DNA of 64,000 bases, from positions 1 through 64,000 of IMG/VR virus record IMGVR_UViG_3300047476_000928; one strand, given 5' to 3'. Positions 34,254 to 42,321 of the stretch are shown one piece after another (the first letter of the stretch is position 1; every line of letters begins with the position of its first letter). This DNA comes from a virus. The translations under genes and the position numbers were made by a program. The notes beneath the pieces are model-generated. The model ran no database searches, was not told where the DNA came from, and saw nothing but the letters and a program-made list of their open reading frames with translations.

Positions 34254-34500
34254 CTTTTAATACAATGTTTAGTTTAACTGAATGACTTGACTGAATATCA
34301 TCTGCATCGTAAATGCTTACTGAAAATTCCGTGTCGTAGTAGAAATGGATATCGTAAACCTTATCTCCAAATTCAAATGACGACCACTCGTCTAGTAAAG
34401 TTTCTACTACAATCTCAATCTCCTGCTGTGTGTTCCCAACCTTGCTAGAAACATAAGCTATGCCCGTGAACGGGTTTACAATTACATTAAACTTTGCCAT
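34246..34500 (-). CDS. Hypothetical beta-rich protein
   Basis: 84 residues from the ATG at 34500 (MAKFNVIVNPFTGIAYVSSK); a longer reading to 34524 would extend into the upstream gene. Mostly strands, with acidic turns. The start overlaps the upstream stop by 14 bases. Confidence 0.55.
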   Translation of the reverse strand: MAKFNVIVNPFTGIAYVSSKVGNTQQEIEIVVETLLDEWSSFEFGDKVYDIHFYYDTEFSVSIYDADDIQSSHSVKLNIVLKDA

Positions 34501-35158
34501 TGTCAGTAGTGATATTAAGCTCATTTAATACGTCATCAACCACTTCCTTTGCACCAGCCATTGTTTCACGGCGTCTGATACCATTCCAATATTCAAAGCC
34601 TTCTTTTGAGGCAAAGAATGCGAATGCGCAACTGATGAAATCGCTGAACGAATCATATCTGCTTTCCAAGTATTGATTGTATTCGTTTTCCGTTCTGAAT
34701 GCTATGTAATTATCTTTAAACTTCTCCTGCTCCTCCTGCGATAATTCAGCTAAACATTCCTTACCTAGATAAGCGCCTGAATCTCTAAATCTGCCTGACT
34801 CTGAATCGTCAGAAAACAAATCCTCAACAGCTTCGATTATCTTTTTGGTTACAGCCTCCTTTACTTTGGATAGTTTAGTGTCAATAATTTCCTCCAAGCA
34901 TTCGCTTAAATCCTTGCCATCAAATGCCTTATTAACAATACCTTCCCAATAATCTCTGCCCATTTGGCTTTTATCCCAACGGAAACTAGATGCTAGCATA
35001 TCCGCCATATTTAGGAACTTGCCCTCCTTAATTGTGTTGATTTTTTCAGCTTCGCCGATTGGCTCTAAATCAACCATAGCATCAATTAGATTTTGCTGAA
35101 CATCTTCGGGTAACATAGCGATTAGCTCGCTTCCTGATAGTAATTTAGTCTTTTTCAT
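34487..35158 (-). CDS. Hypothetical protein with repeated WxxF...KEG..FW modules
   Basis: 223 residues, helical and acidic. Two related segments occur: ADMLASSFRWDKSQMGRDYW (about 52-71) and DFISCAFAFFASKEGFEYW (about 173-191). The same pattern, F-x-x-[AS]F-x-[FW]-x3-KEG-x2-[FY]W, appears in the N-terminal part of the amidoligase encoded 3 kb away on the other strand. Similar motifs recur in proteins of several phages, usually unknown. Its function is not recognised. It has the AACCAAAC-type leader before the start. Confidence 0.6.
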   Translation of the reverse strand: MKKTKLLSGSELIAMLPEDVQQNLIDAMVDLEPIGEAEKINTIKEGKFLNMADMLASSFRWDKSQMGRDYWEGIVNKAFDGKDLSECLEEIIDTKLSKVKEAVTKKIIEAVEDLFSDDSESGRFRDSGAYLGKECLAELSQEEQEKFKDNYIAFRTENEYNQYLESRYDSFSDFISCAFAFFASKEGFEYWNGIRRRETMAGAKEVVDDVLNELNITTDNGKV

Positions 35159-35242
35159 ATTGTTTTTGTTTGGTGTTTAAAATTACTTATTTAATGCCGT
35201 ATGCTAGAAATTAGTAGACGAAACGGCGAATTGTGTAGACGA

Positions 35243-35449
35243 CTACTCTTCTGCGTGCGCTATACATAGTAATATTAGCTTATCAACTTCATACGGGTCT
35301 ATATTCTCATCTACTTGTGAACAATAGTCATTCCATACATTAAACTCCATTTCGTCTCTGTAAATATTTACAAAAAATCCTTCGGGCTTAATATTATTCC
35401 AACCTTTGTTGGCAATCTCTGTTTCAATGTTACTCGTTATTAATTTCAT
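35243..35449 (-). CDS. Hypothetical acidic protein
   Basis: 68 residues, acidic, with aromatic turn FFVNIYRDEMEFNVWNDY and helix VDKLILLCIAHAEE. No family. It is followed by an 84-base gap without a clear gene. Confidence 0.5.
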   Translation of the reverse strand: MKLITSNIETEIANKGWNNIKPEGFFVNIYRDEMEFNVWNDYCSQVDENIDPYEVDKLILLCIAHAEE

Positions 35450-35450
35450 G

Positions 35451-35684
35451 TCAGTATTTGTTTATGGGTATTCGGTACTCTCCGCTTACATCATCCTGCT
35501 CTTTGGTAATATGCACTACAATCATTTTCTTATTGTAATGGATAGGAACTTTGCGCTTAACCTCGGCGAAAACCTCCTTAATGTTTCGGTAATTGCCGTT
35601 ATAGAAACCTACAACAAAATTGCCTTCGGTATCATAAGCCTTTACCTTAACATTGTCTGTGGTAGCCAGCTTCATCTTACTCAT
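35451..35684 (-). CDS. Hypothetical beta-rich protein
   Basis: 77 residues from the ATG at 35684 (MSKMKLATTDNVKVKAYDTE); the upstream in-frame start at 35717 would lie inside the previous gene. Strand-rich first half and a helix NIKEVFAEVKRK. No family recognised. Confidence 0.5.
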   Translation of the reverse strand: MSKMKLATTDNVKVKAYDTEGNFVVGFYNGNYRNIKEVFAEVKRKVPIHYNKKMIVVHITKEQDDVSGEYRIPINKY

Positions 35685-35946
35685 CTGAATTTTTATTAGT
35701 CCAAATTGTAGTGTCATTATAAATGCTAAAAAGCTCCTTCGTGGGTTGCCCGTGATTTTCTTTTACCGATAAAGGTTCTGCTGTATCGTAAAGCGTTTCA
35801 TAATATGTCATGTCAGGATAATCGCCTGATTTTGCCATTTGCAAAGCCTTTTCTAGTGCCATGTTGTAGGTGTCTGCTTCTACTTCAAAGTTTGCTCGCT
35901 CCCACATCGTTACTTTCGTGTCTACAAAAAAATTAAATGTTGCCAT
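35677..35946 (-). CDS. Hypothetical protein, alpha-beta small fold
   Basis: 89 residues. FVDTKVTMWERANFEVEADT followed by a helix (MALEKALQMAKSG) is a pattern seen in several small phage proteins; function unknown. It overlaps its two neighbours by 8 and 14 bases. Confidence 0.55.
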   Translation of the reverse strand: MATFNFFVDTKVTMWERANFEVEADTYNMALEKALQMAKSGDYPDMTYYETLYDTAEPLSVKENHGQPTKELFSIYNDTTIWTNKNSDE

Positions 35947-36196
35947 GTTCGTTATTGTTTAAGGGTTTATGGTTTAAATGACTGCGACTTCCGTTATTGT
36001 AAAATGTCCATGTATCGGATTCATCGCTTTCTAAATCTAATGCTACTTCAATGTTAGTTAATAGCTCGCCTATTGCTTCTGATTCTCCAATGCTAATGCA
36101 GTTACTCATCCGCTGTCTTAAAAGCTCTAAATCGTCTAATGCTAGATTGATTCTGCGGTCTATCATTGGTTTTGAATATGTATTTAATGTTCTCAT
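35933..36196 (-). CDS. Hypothetical helical protein
   Basis: 87 residues: MIDRRINLALDDLELLRQRM, then ISIGESEAIGELLTNIEVAL, then a polar tail with HLNHKPLNNNEHGN. No family recognised. Its ATG overlaps the first early gene's stop by four bases. Confidence 0.5.
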   Translation of the reverse strand: MRTLNTYSKPMIDRRINLALDDLELLRQRMSNCISIGESEAIGELLTNIEVALDLESDESDTWTFYNNGSRSHLNHKPLNNNEHGNI

Positions 36197-36462
36197 TGTT
36201 TTTCGCTTTTAAGTCTTTCGTAAAATTCTGATGCAATCCACTCGTAGATGTCATTGTTAATCTGCTCAAATATCATCTCGCTATTCACACAATTATCCAA
36301 TATGTCATCCACATCTGCTTCATCTAGCATATAATCGGTGTCATTGTTAGCGTTATACCTATCAAGGTTATCGTAAACATCTTTTCTGCACCACAGCGCT
36401 TGTGTGGCGTAGCCTCTGCGAAGTAATTCGTCAGTTAATTGCTTGGTCGTGTAATTTTCCAT
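36193..36462 (-). CDS. First gene of the minus-strand early region, hypothetical
   Basis: 89 residues from the ATG at 36462; a longer frame to 36645 would run through the promoter and is rejected. TTKQLTDELLRRGYATQALWCRKDV and an acidic DEADVDDILDNC segment; no domain recognised. It sits 68 bases downstream of a promoter at 36530-36561 and opens the minus-strand array. Confidence 0.55.
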   Translation of the reverse strand: MENYTTKQLTDELLRRGYATQALWCRKDVYDNLDRYNANNDTDYMLDEADVDDILDNCVNSEMIFEQINNDIYEWIASEFYERLKSEKQ

Positions 36463-36529
36463 TGTTTTTAAAGGGTTAAGTGAAAATGGGTTTTCCCTTT
36501 TAGCAAAATAGCTGTGCGAAAACCTGATA

Positions 36530-36561
36530 CAAACATACAACAAAAAGTTTATCTGTGTCAA
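36530..36561 (-). promoter_or_regulatory. Promoter at the head of the minus-strand array
   Basis: Minus-strand TTGACA (36556-36561) acts as the -33 region; TATGTTTG (36530-36537) is the -7 box, with a 20-nt gap after TTGA. The leader contains AAAAGGG AAAA CCCATTTT, a weak hairpin. Confidence 0.65.
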
Positions 36562-36645
36562 TAGTCTAGGTAAAAATTCTTGATATAGTACAACAGATTC
36601 TTTATTCTTCGCATATTTATTTTCATTTCTGCATATAAAAATCAA

Positions 36646-36911
36646 ATTTCCAAAAAGGCAGTAGCTTTAAAGTTTTCCGAAAAACAAATAGCTCGGCGCG
36701 GTTCACTCTCAACAATCACACTCATCGGGCGCAAGCGGGCGGATGCGGGGCGGGAGCAGAATGCAGAGCAGAATGCCCTGCAAAAATCGATCGGGGCGGG
36801 CGCACGGCGGGGAGCAGAATGCAAAGCAGAAAAGCCCTGCGGTTCATGTAATGGCGTTTTTTACTACCTGAAAGCCCCGCCCCTTATAAGGATAAAAAAA
36901 CCTGCAAAACA
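36646..36911. other. GC-rich intergenic spacer with a duplicated segment
   Basis: No convincing gene (a minus-strand frame at 36642-36824 is rejected). GC-richer than the flanks. A segment beginning GGAGCAGAATGCA at about 36752 recurs at about 36812, about 30 bp each, both ending GCCCTGC. It lies between divergent promoters and at the edge of the cassette, so it may be a recombination junction. Confidence 0.5.
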
Positions 36912-36944
36912 TTTGTTTTATATATCTGCGGGCGCTATATTGCG
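36912..36944 (+). promoter_or_regulatory. Promoter of the amidoligase cassette
   Basis: TTTG (36912-36915), 20-nt spacer, TATATTGCG (36936-36944, one mismatch to TAnnTTTG), followed by the ATG at 36967. It is divergent from the early-operon promoter. Confidence 0.6.
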
Positions 36945-36966
36945 TAAACTTTAAAAATCAAACAAT

Positions 36967-37212
36967 ATGAAAAACTCAAAAAAACCCCGTTACAGCGCTT
37001 TATACCGCTTTTTTTCCGCCATTTCGGCGCTTGCTATTGTTTCGCTCGCTGGATATTTAATCAGCTACGGCGCTATTATTTACGCCTTCGCCGTTCTACT
37101 TATGGGCTTTTTAATCCGCAATTTTGTGCTATTGTGCGCCCGCCAAGATGAAGACATAGAAAGAATGCAGGCAAAAGACGATTTCATCAAGAGAGACCAA
37201 TTTTTTTACTAA
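36967..37212 (+). CDS. Small two-pass membrane protein
   Basis: 81 residues. A basic N-terminus (MKNSKKPRYSALYRF) leads to two hydrophobic helices (about 16-34 and 38-54), then a charged cytoplasmic-looking tail (RQDEDIERMQAKDDF). No family recognised. First gene of the GC-richer cassette, next to another membrane protein and an amidoligase, so it may anchor or transport the product of those enzymes. Confidence 0.6.
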   Translation: MKNSKKPRYSALYRFFSAISALAIVSLAGYLISYGAIIYAFAVLLMGFLIRNFVLLCARQDEDIERMQAKDDFIKRDQFFY

Positions 37213-37232
37213 TCATTTTAACCCCTTGAATT

Positions 37233-37337
37233 ATGGTACAATTTGAAAACATGGAATTCGAAAACGAAACGGCGCTACATGAATGGCGCTTGCTTTTCGA
37301 CTTTGATTATTTTATTGATTATTATTCACAAGTTTAA
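37233..37337 (+). CDS. 34-residue acidic mini-protein
   Basis: MVQFENMEFENETALHEWRL then an aromatic-acidic end (LLFDFDYFIDYYSQV). It is preceded by the cassette leader TTTAACCCCTT 6 bases before the ATG. The longer overlapping frame at 37243-37527 has no such leader and is rejected. Confidence 0.45.
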   Translation: MVQFENMEFENETALHEWRLLFDFDYFIDYYSQV

Positions 37338-37351
37338 ACCCCAGTACAAAA

Positions 37352-37630
37352 ATGAAAAATGCAGAAAAAACACCCCGCAACCCGATCCGCACAAAAGCAG
37401 ATTTGAACCACCTTGCAAGAAAAGCAGCAGACCACCAAAGACGCCTCCGCCTATATGGTCAGGCGTTCCTAATGTTTTGGGGCTTCGGCGTATTCTTTAC
37501 GGCGCTTTTCAGCGCTTCACAGCCTGAAAATAATGACTTTGCCCGAGACTTTGAATTTTTAGCCTTATTCGGGCTGTTGGTCGGTTCTTTCGGCTTCGCT
37601 TGTTTCTACAATGACAACAAAAACAACTAA
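37352..37630 (+). CDS. Small two-pass membrane protein
   Basis: 92 residues: a basic N-terminus with Arg/Lys/His (RKAADHQRRLRLYG), two hydrophobic helices (FLMFWGFGVFFTALF and FLALFGLLVGSFGFACF), short polar end. It follows the TTTAAACCCC leader. It resembles the 81-residue protein in layout but not in sequence. A role beside the amidoligase is possible; a holin-like or anchoring function is an alternative. Confidence 0.6.
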   Translation: MKNAEKTPRNPIRTKADLNHLARKAADHQRRLRLYGQAFLMFWGFGVFFTALFSASQPENNDFARDFEFLALFGLLVGSFGFACFYNDNKNN

Positions 37631-37650
37631 CAATTTAAACCCCTTAAATC

Positions 37651-39756
37651 ATGAACTTACAAAAAATTAACACAGCTATTAATTTTTTCGAGGCTATGCC
37701 CGCAGACCTTCAAGAGCGCTACATAGATGCGCCCTTCAAGCGTATAGAATTAGACGAAACCCGATATGAATGGGATGAATTTATAAACCAGTCGTTTACA
37801 TGGAGCGACACAAAAGAGGGGCACAATTTTTGGAGCGCCGTGCATCATATGACAGACCTTTCGCAATATGAAGCCGTAAAATTCAAGACACTTGAAAAGC
37901 CGATACGGGAGCACCTGAAAAACATAAGCGCAGAACTGCGGGCGATATTGTTTGACCAATACAAAAGCTACCTAACAGACAGCGAGCTAAATAACTTAAT
38001 TGCGCAATTTACAGCAGGAGAAAAGAACGGGCACCTAGACGGGAAAACAACATGGTATGACTATATGGACAACCAAAACACCTACACATACCCAAGGGCT
38101 TTTTGGCGTGAATTGAGCACCGCTACAAGCTACGAGGCTGTAAATGTTCTTTCGTCGTATCAGCTCGAAGAAATAGAAATACACGGCGGGGGCAAAGCCC
38201 GCAGGTGCGAGCTAATTAAATTGAGCGCCCAACACTACGGGGAAAACGCCTACACAGCTAAACGCCTTGCGACCGATTCGGATAGCGGGGCAATACTTGA
38301 AGCAGATTTGTTGGAATACTACGACCGAGAAGCAAACAAGCGCAGAAGCCATAAAAGCATATTAGAAAAGACTTTGGAGCGTAACGGCTTCAATGTTCCT
38401 ATGGTCGTTTATTGCCCACGGCATAAAATGCACATGGACAGCCGTATCAGTTACCGATATGGCGTAGGAATAAACTACGAAACAGGACAGCCCGAAGCTA
38501 TTGAGCTACACTCGCACGCCCTTGTAAGAAGCCAAAACGGCTTCCGTTTTTCTGCTTCAATATCAGAGCTAGAAGCGAGCGAGCACCTTGTTTACGTCAA
38601 TCACAAGGAATACGAGTACAAGGTTTATATGATAATTCAAAGTAGTTCCGTTTATTACGATATTGTTACGCAAAAATACTATTTCGAGGACGTAAACCCA
38701 TGGCGGGAATATATGTTTTACGGAACAGCAGGAGCGCCCTGCAAGTACATTAAAATAAATTCAGACAATCAAATCCCGATTGCCTTTGAATATTTCGGAC
38801 AGCGATTTGCGCCAGTGCATACCCAAGCACGGGGCAGTTATTCGGCGGTTTGGTATTTCAGCAGAGAGAGCGCAGAAAATGCGGGGCTAATTTTGAACAC
38901 GTGCCCAAGTTGTGGCAACCTGCATAGCCAATATCATGACATTGAAGAATGCGAGCAAGCTAATTTCACAAATGAGCGTTACAGCTACCACAGCCAAAAG
39001 CCCCGCTACATTTCAAGCCGTAGCGAGTTTAAAATAGGCGTAGAAATTGAAAAGGAAAGTTTCAAGGGAGCACGCCACAACAATCGGGAAATATTCCGCT
39101 CCTTCGGGTGGGTCAAAGAATCAGACGGAAGCCTTGACAGCCGTGTAGGTTACGAGCTTGTTTCGCCTGCCTTCGGTTTATTTGGTAATAACCTGATAAA
39201 AGAAGCGGAAAAATTAGAAGCTAAATTTCCGAGCCTAATAAACGGCGAAACCTCGAAAGCCTGCGGGGGGCATATCCATTTTTCAAGAGCCAACACAAGC
39301 GGAGCGGATACGCTCGAAATGTATTGCGGATATTTACCTTTGTTGTATGCGATTTATAAGACCAGAACGAAAGCGAGCTATTGCGCAGGAAAAGAAAAGG
39401 ATGAAATGAAATACAGCCGAGACAAATACCAAGCCGTTAGGGTTTTAGATAACCGCATAGAATTTAGAATTTTCCCCGCCGTAAAGAATGTTTCTACGCT
39501 TGCATGGCGCATCGAATTGCTCCGCTACATGGCAAAGAACCCGACCGCTTCGCCCGTTCAGGTAGTTAATGACTTATGCGACAAGCGCACGAAATTGCAC
39601 AAGCTATTTTTGGAGATATTCACGGAGAAAACAATCTACGCCCGTGCTATTGACACGCTTAACATGGCGCAGAAATACGACCGCAATTATTACAATATTG
39701 ATTTTTCAAAAGAGCGCACGGCAATAGCCAAGAAAGCAGAAAAGACAAAAGTTTAA
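37651..39756 (+). CDS. Amidoligase (Amidoligase_2-type) with N-terminal phage modules
   Basis: 701 residues. Residues 1-170 carry two W/F-rich modules (FINQSFTWSDTKEGHNFW; TYTYPRAFW) shared with a gene on the other strand. The middle has Cys/His pairs CPRHKMH and CPSCGNLHSQYHDIEEC like a zinc ribbon. The C-terminal amidoligase core has KIGVEIEKES (Glu465, Glu467), DGSLDSRVGYELVSPAF (from 492), the signature CGGHIH (538-543) and NRIEFRIF (601-608). The family is ATP-dependent, glutamine-synthetase-like, joining carboxylates to amines. It is followed by a glutamine amidotransferase, a known family pairing. Substrate unknown. Confidence 0.8.
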   Translation: MNLQKINTAINFFEAMPADLQERYIDAPFKRIELDETRYEWDEFINQSFTWSDTKEGHNFWSAVHHMTDLSQYEAVKFKTLEKPIREHLKNISAELRAILFDQYKSYLTDSELNNLIAQFTAGEKNGHLDGKTTWYDYMDNQNTYTYPRAFWRELSTATSYEAVNVLSSYQLEEIEIHGGGKARRCELIKLSAQHYGENAYTAKRLATDSDSGAILEADLLEYYDREANKRRSHKSILEKTLERNGFNVPMVVYCPRHKMHMDSRISYRYGVGINYETGQPEAIELHSHALVRSQNGFRFSASISELEASEHLVYVNHKEYEYKVYMIIQSSSVYYDIVTQKYYFEDVNPWREYMFYGTAGAPCKYIKINSDNQIPIAFEYFGQRFAPVHTQARGSYSAVWYFSRESAENAGLILNTCPSCGNLHSQYHDIEECEQANFTNERYSYHSQKPRYISSRSEFKIGVEIEKESFKGARHNNREIFRSFGWVKESDGSLDSRVGYELVSPAFGLFGNNLIKEAEKLEAKFPSLINGETSKACGGHIHFSRANTSGADTLEMYCGYLPLLYAIYKTRTKASYCAGKEKDEMKYSRDKYQAVRVLDNRIEFRIFPAVKNVSTLAWRIELLRYMAKNPTASPVQVVNDLCDKRTKLHKLFLEIFTEKTIYARAIDTLNMAQKYDRNYYNIDFSKERTAIAKKAEKTKV

Positions 39757-39831
39757 CCCGATCTAAATAGTACCAGTACAAAGCAGAATTTAAACAACAA
39801 TTTTAAACAACAATTTTAAACCCCTTTTATT

Positions 39832-40860
39832 ATGTGTATAGCAATTTTAAACACCCCTAATGTAACATTTCCAAAATCAGTTATTAAGACATGTTGGGAA
39901 AACAACGGCGATGGCGCAGGCTTAATATGGACAAATACAAAACATAAGACCTTGCACACCTTCAAAGAACTTGACAGCGTAGAAGCTTATTACGCCAAGT
40001 ATATCGAAATCCGCAGGAAGCACCCGAAAAGCAAAGTAGTTCTACATTTCCGCATCAGCACAAGCGGGGGCGTAAACCTACACAACACGCACCCATTCAG
40101 CGTAAATAAAAACCTTGCTTTTGTTCACAATGGCGTAATAAGCGAGCTAAACGGAATAGATGCAAACCGCTCCGATACAAACCTCTTTAATCTGCGAGTT
40201 TTACAAAATTTGCCCGCAGGTTTTGAGCGTAACGAGGCAATTGCCAACCTAATAGCCAAGTACATCGGACATAGTAAATTAATCTTCTTAAACGCCTTAA
40301 ACGAGCACACAATTATAAACCCAAGTTTAGGCAAAACAGACCCGACCTATTCGGGCTGTTGGTTTTCAAATAGCACCTATAAGCCTAGCGCCTATTATGA
40401 TTATGGCGGGAAGCAGATAGCAAAGGGAAGCACCTACAAAGCGCCCGCCGTTCCGGCATACAACGCCAGTGCTTCGAAGGTTTACCGGTATGGCGATGTT
40501 TGGAACGAAACCCTACAACAATGGGAGCGCCCAACATACCAAGCGCCCGCACCAAGCCCCGCCGTAAAGCATTGGGATAGCAAGGCAAACGATTGGAAAG
40601 CGCCCGCACCAATTAAGACACAAACGGCGCAACCCGTAGACAATCCGCTTGATTATGATTTTGACGAGACCGACCCAAGTTTTGACCCTGATAAACTTTC
40701 CGACGATGCTTGGATAGAATGGCAATTACTAACAGCATCAGAACGGAGAGAACTGCGAGAGCTACGGAATAAGCCAACCAACAGCCTAACGGCTACGGAA
40801 TGGCAGACCCTGAACGCCTACGAGCTCATAATTGACCAAGCCACCTACGGGGATTATTAA
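39832..40860 (+). CDS. Class II glutamine amidotransferase (Ntn hydrolase)
   Basis: 342 residues. MCIAIL places the catalytic Cys at position 2. VLHFRISTSGG (71-80, Arg74), NTHPF (about 87) and AFVHNGVISE follow in the order of class II GATases, and RSDTNLF fits the substrate loop. It releases ammonia from glutamine for a partner enzyme, here most likely the amidoligase just upstream. The C-terminal 150 residues are Pro/Ala-rich with two APAxP...VW/W-x-N units, then an acidic tail. Leader TTTTAAACCCC before the ATG. Confidence 0.85.
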   Translation: MCIAILNTPNVTFPKSVIKTCWENNGDGAGLIWTNTKHKTLHTFKELDSVEAYYAKYIEIRRKHPKSKVVLHFRISTSGGVNLHNTHPFSVNKNLAFVHNGVISELNGIDANRSDTNLFNLRVLQNLPAGFERNEAIANLIAKYIGHSKLIFLNALNEHTIINPSLGKTDPTYSGCWFSNSTYKPSAYYDYGGKQIAKGSTYKAPAVPAYNASASKVYRYGDVWNETLQQWERPTYQAPAPSPAVKHWDSKANDWKAPAPIKTQTAQPVDNPLDYDFDETDPSFDPDKLSDDAWIEWQLLTASERRELRELRNKPTNSLTATEWQTLNAYELIIDQATYGDY

Positions 40861-40880
40861 CAGCCCCGCCCAACAGCGAA

Positions 40881-40908
40881 AGCCCTGCAAATCTGCGGGG
40901 CTTTTTTT
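40881..40908 (+). terminator. Rho-independent terminator of the amidoligase cassette
   Basis: AGCCCTGCA pairs with TGCGGGGCT around AATC, then a run of seven T. It begins 20 bases after the amidotransferase stop. Confidence 0.9.
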
Positions 40909-41610
40909 ATGGCTTCACCCGATCGCCACAACGCCAACAAAAGCAGAAACAAAGCGGGCTAATTATTCCCAGTACAACGCCCTCCAAAACCGCCCCAAAT
41001 TCAAACGATAAACAGCACGGCAATACAACAGCACAGCAAGCAGGACAAAAGCCCAACAGACCGCAAAGGATAAAGCCGTAGCGCATTAGATGCAATAGCA
41101 GGACACTGCGACCGCAGTAACTGCAAAGCGGAAAGGATGCAACAGCAGGAACTGCGATACATCACGGCAATAGATTAGACAGCACGGCACGGCAATACAT
41201 TAGACAAATGATTTTCGCAGTTTTGTTCGGCAGGTTATTTCATTATTCCAACCCGCCACACAGCACCGACAAAACAAGACACCGAAAGCCCAGTACACCC
41301 CGACCCACGGGCAAAATAGGAAACGCCAGCGCAGAAAGTGCCCAAACAGCCCTGAAAAAGCGGTTTTTCGTTTTGCAAAGCCGACCCCACCCCCTTTGAT
41401 GTAGCCGTTTTCCTTTATTTTTTCGCGGGCTATGGAAACAATATATAACCTTCCACGCACAACTACGCAGTCCAAATTTTGAAACGCAAAAAGCCGACCC
41501 ACTCGGTATTGTAAACAGATACATGCCACTTAGCTACCACTTATACAGAAGTACCTGCTACCACAGAAACCGCCCCAACCGCACGGATAAGCGGTATAAC
41601 GCATCTAAAA
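40909..41610. other. About 700 bp without genes, GC-richer, with degenerate repeats
   Basis: No frame looks coding; overlapping minus-strand frames of about 100 residues are Cys- and Phe-rich and rejected. Degenerate direct repeats include ATGCAATAGCAGGACACTGCGA near 41090, matched by ATGCAACAGCAGGAACTGCGA near 41137, and CACGGCAATA three times (about 41018, 41163, 41187). CCAGTACA occurs at about 40969 and 41289, and twice more in the cassette. It lies between a terminator and the next promoter; it might be a packaging or replication site, or imported non-coding DNA. Confidence 0.5.
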
Positions 41611-41641
41611 TTGCGAATAAGAATAATATGTAGTAGTTTTG
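41611..41641 (+). promoter_or_regulatory. Promoter before the GroES-like gene and terminase block
   Basis: TTGC (41611-41614), 19-nt spacer, TAGTTTTG (41634-41641). The ATG follows at 41671 with the leader ACCAAACAA. It has the same layout as the leader-RNA promoter at 32826-32856. Confidence 0.75.
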
Positions 41642-41670
41642 GCTAACAAATACCAAACAATTTAATTACT

Positions 41671-42312
41671 ATGCTACAATACGACATTAAGCAGTCGCCA
41701 CCTAATACTGTAATTGTAGAGGTTGGGACAGCCATTGATGACACAGTTACATTCGGTAAGTTAACGATTCATATTGACCCACTATTCAATCCTACCCACT
41801 ACGCAAGAATCTACGGCAGAGTAGTGGCTGTACCAGACAGTCAACCCGTAACAGAACATGGCGTAGCAATTGACGATTATGTCAAGACAGGAGACCTTAT
41901 TTACTTCCACTATTTAACGACTAATGATGAAGCGAACTGTATCTACGGGAACTATTATAAAGTACCTTATTATTGGATTTTTTGTGCTGTTAGGGACGGG
42001 AATATTCATCCTGTTGGAAGCTGGACTCTCTTGGAGAAATATGTTGAGGAGAACTTTGACACAGTGGAAGTTAATGGTCAACGGATGGAAGCTACTTTAA
42101 GTGCATCTGGCTTAGTAACAGGTGTGTTTAAGAAGCCTTCTCAGAAGTATGCAACAGTAGCTCATATTGGTAAACCATTGCGTGGGGAACCAGACCTTGG
42201 ATTGCGTAAAGGAGATAAAGTGATACTTGATAAAAACAGCAACTTTGAGAACGAAATTGAAGGTAAAAAATATTACACTGTAAAACAGGAGTATATTATA
42301 GGAAAAGCATAG
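41671..42312 (+). CDS. GroES-like co-chaperonin
   Basis: 213 residues with two barrel-like halves. The C-terminal half has ATVAHIGKPLRGEPDLGLRKGDKVIL and EIEGKKYYTVKQEYIIG, the pattern of GroES (GDKVLL ... GEEYLLLREDDILG). The N-terminal half has DDYVKTGDLIYFHYL and a mobile-loop-like segment. T4 gp31-type proteins replace host GroES to fold the major capsid protein. Placement just before terminase, portal and capsid genes supports capsid folding. It is longer than GroES, so a fusion or duplicated form is possible. Confidence 0.6.
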   Translation: MLQYDIKQSPPNTVIVEVGTAIDDTVTFGKLTIHIDPLFNPTHYARIYGRVVAVPDSQPVTEHGVAIDDYVKTGDLIYFHYLTTNDEANCIYGNYYKVPYYWIFCAVRDGNIHPVGSWTLLEKYVEENFDTVEVNGQRMEATLSASGLVTGVFKKPSQKYATVAHIGKPLRGEPDLGLRKGDKVILDKNSNFENEIEGKKYYTVKQEYIIGKA

Positions 42313-42321
42313 ATTTTGTTA

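Noticed and set aside
36642-36824. 60-residue minus-strand frame rich in Arg, Ala and Cys
   Set aside because: Lies in GC-rich repeat DNA, upstream of the early promoter, with no leader motif; composition reflects base bias.
37243-37527. 94-residue plus-strand frame in the cassette
   Set aside because: Overlaps the 34-residue gene with the cassette leader and the start of the two-pass membrane gene; Pro/Lys composition looks like a shadow frame.
41200-41529. 109-residue and 93-residue overlapping minus-strand frames
   Set aside because: Cys/Phe-rich, mutually overlapping and with no plausible start context; the region looks non-coding.
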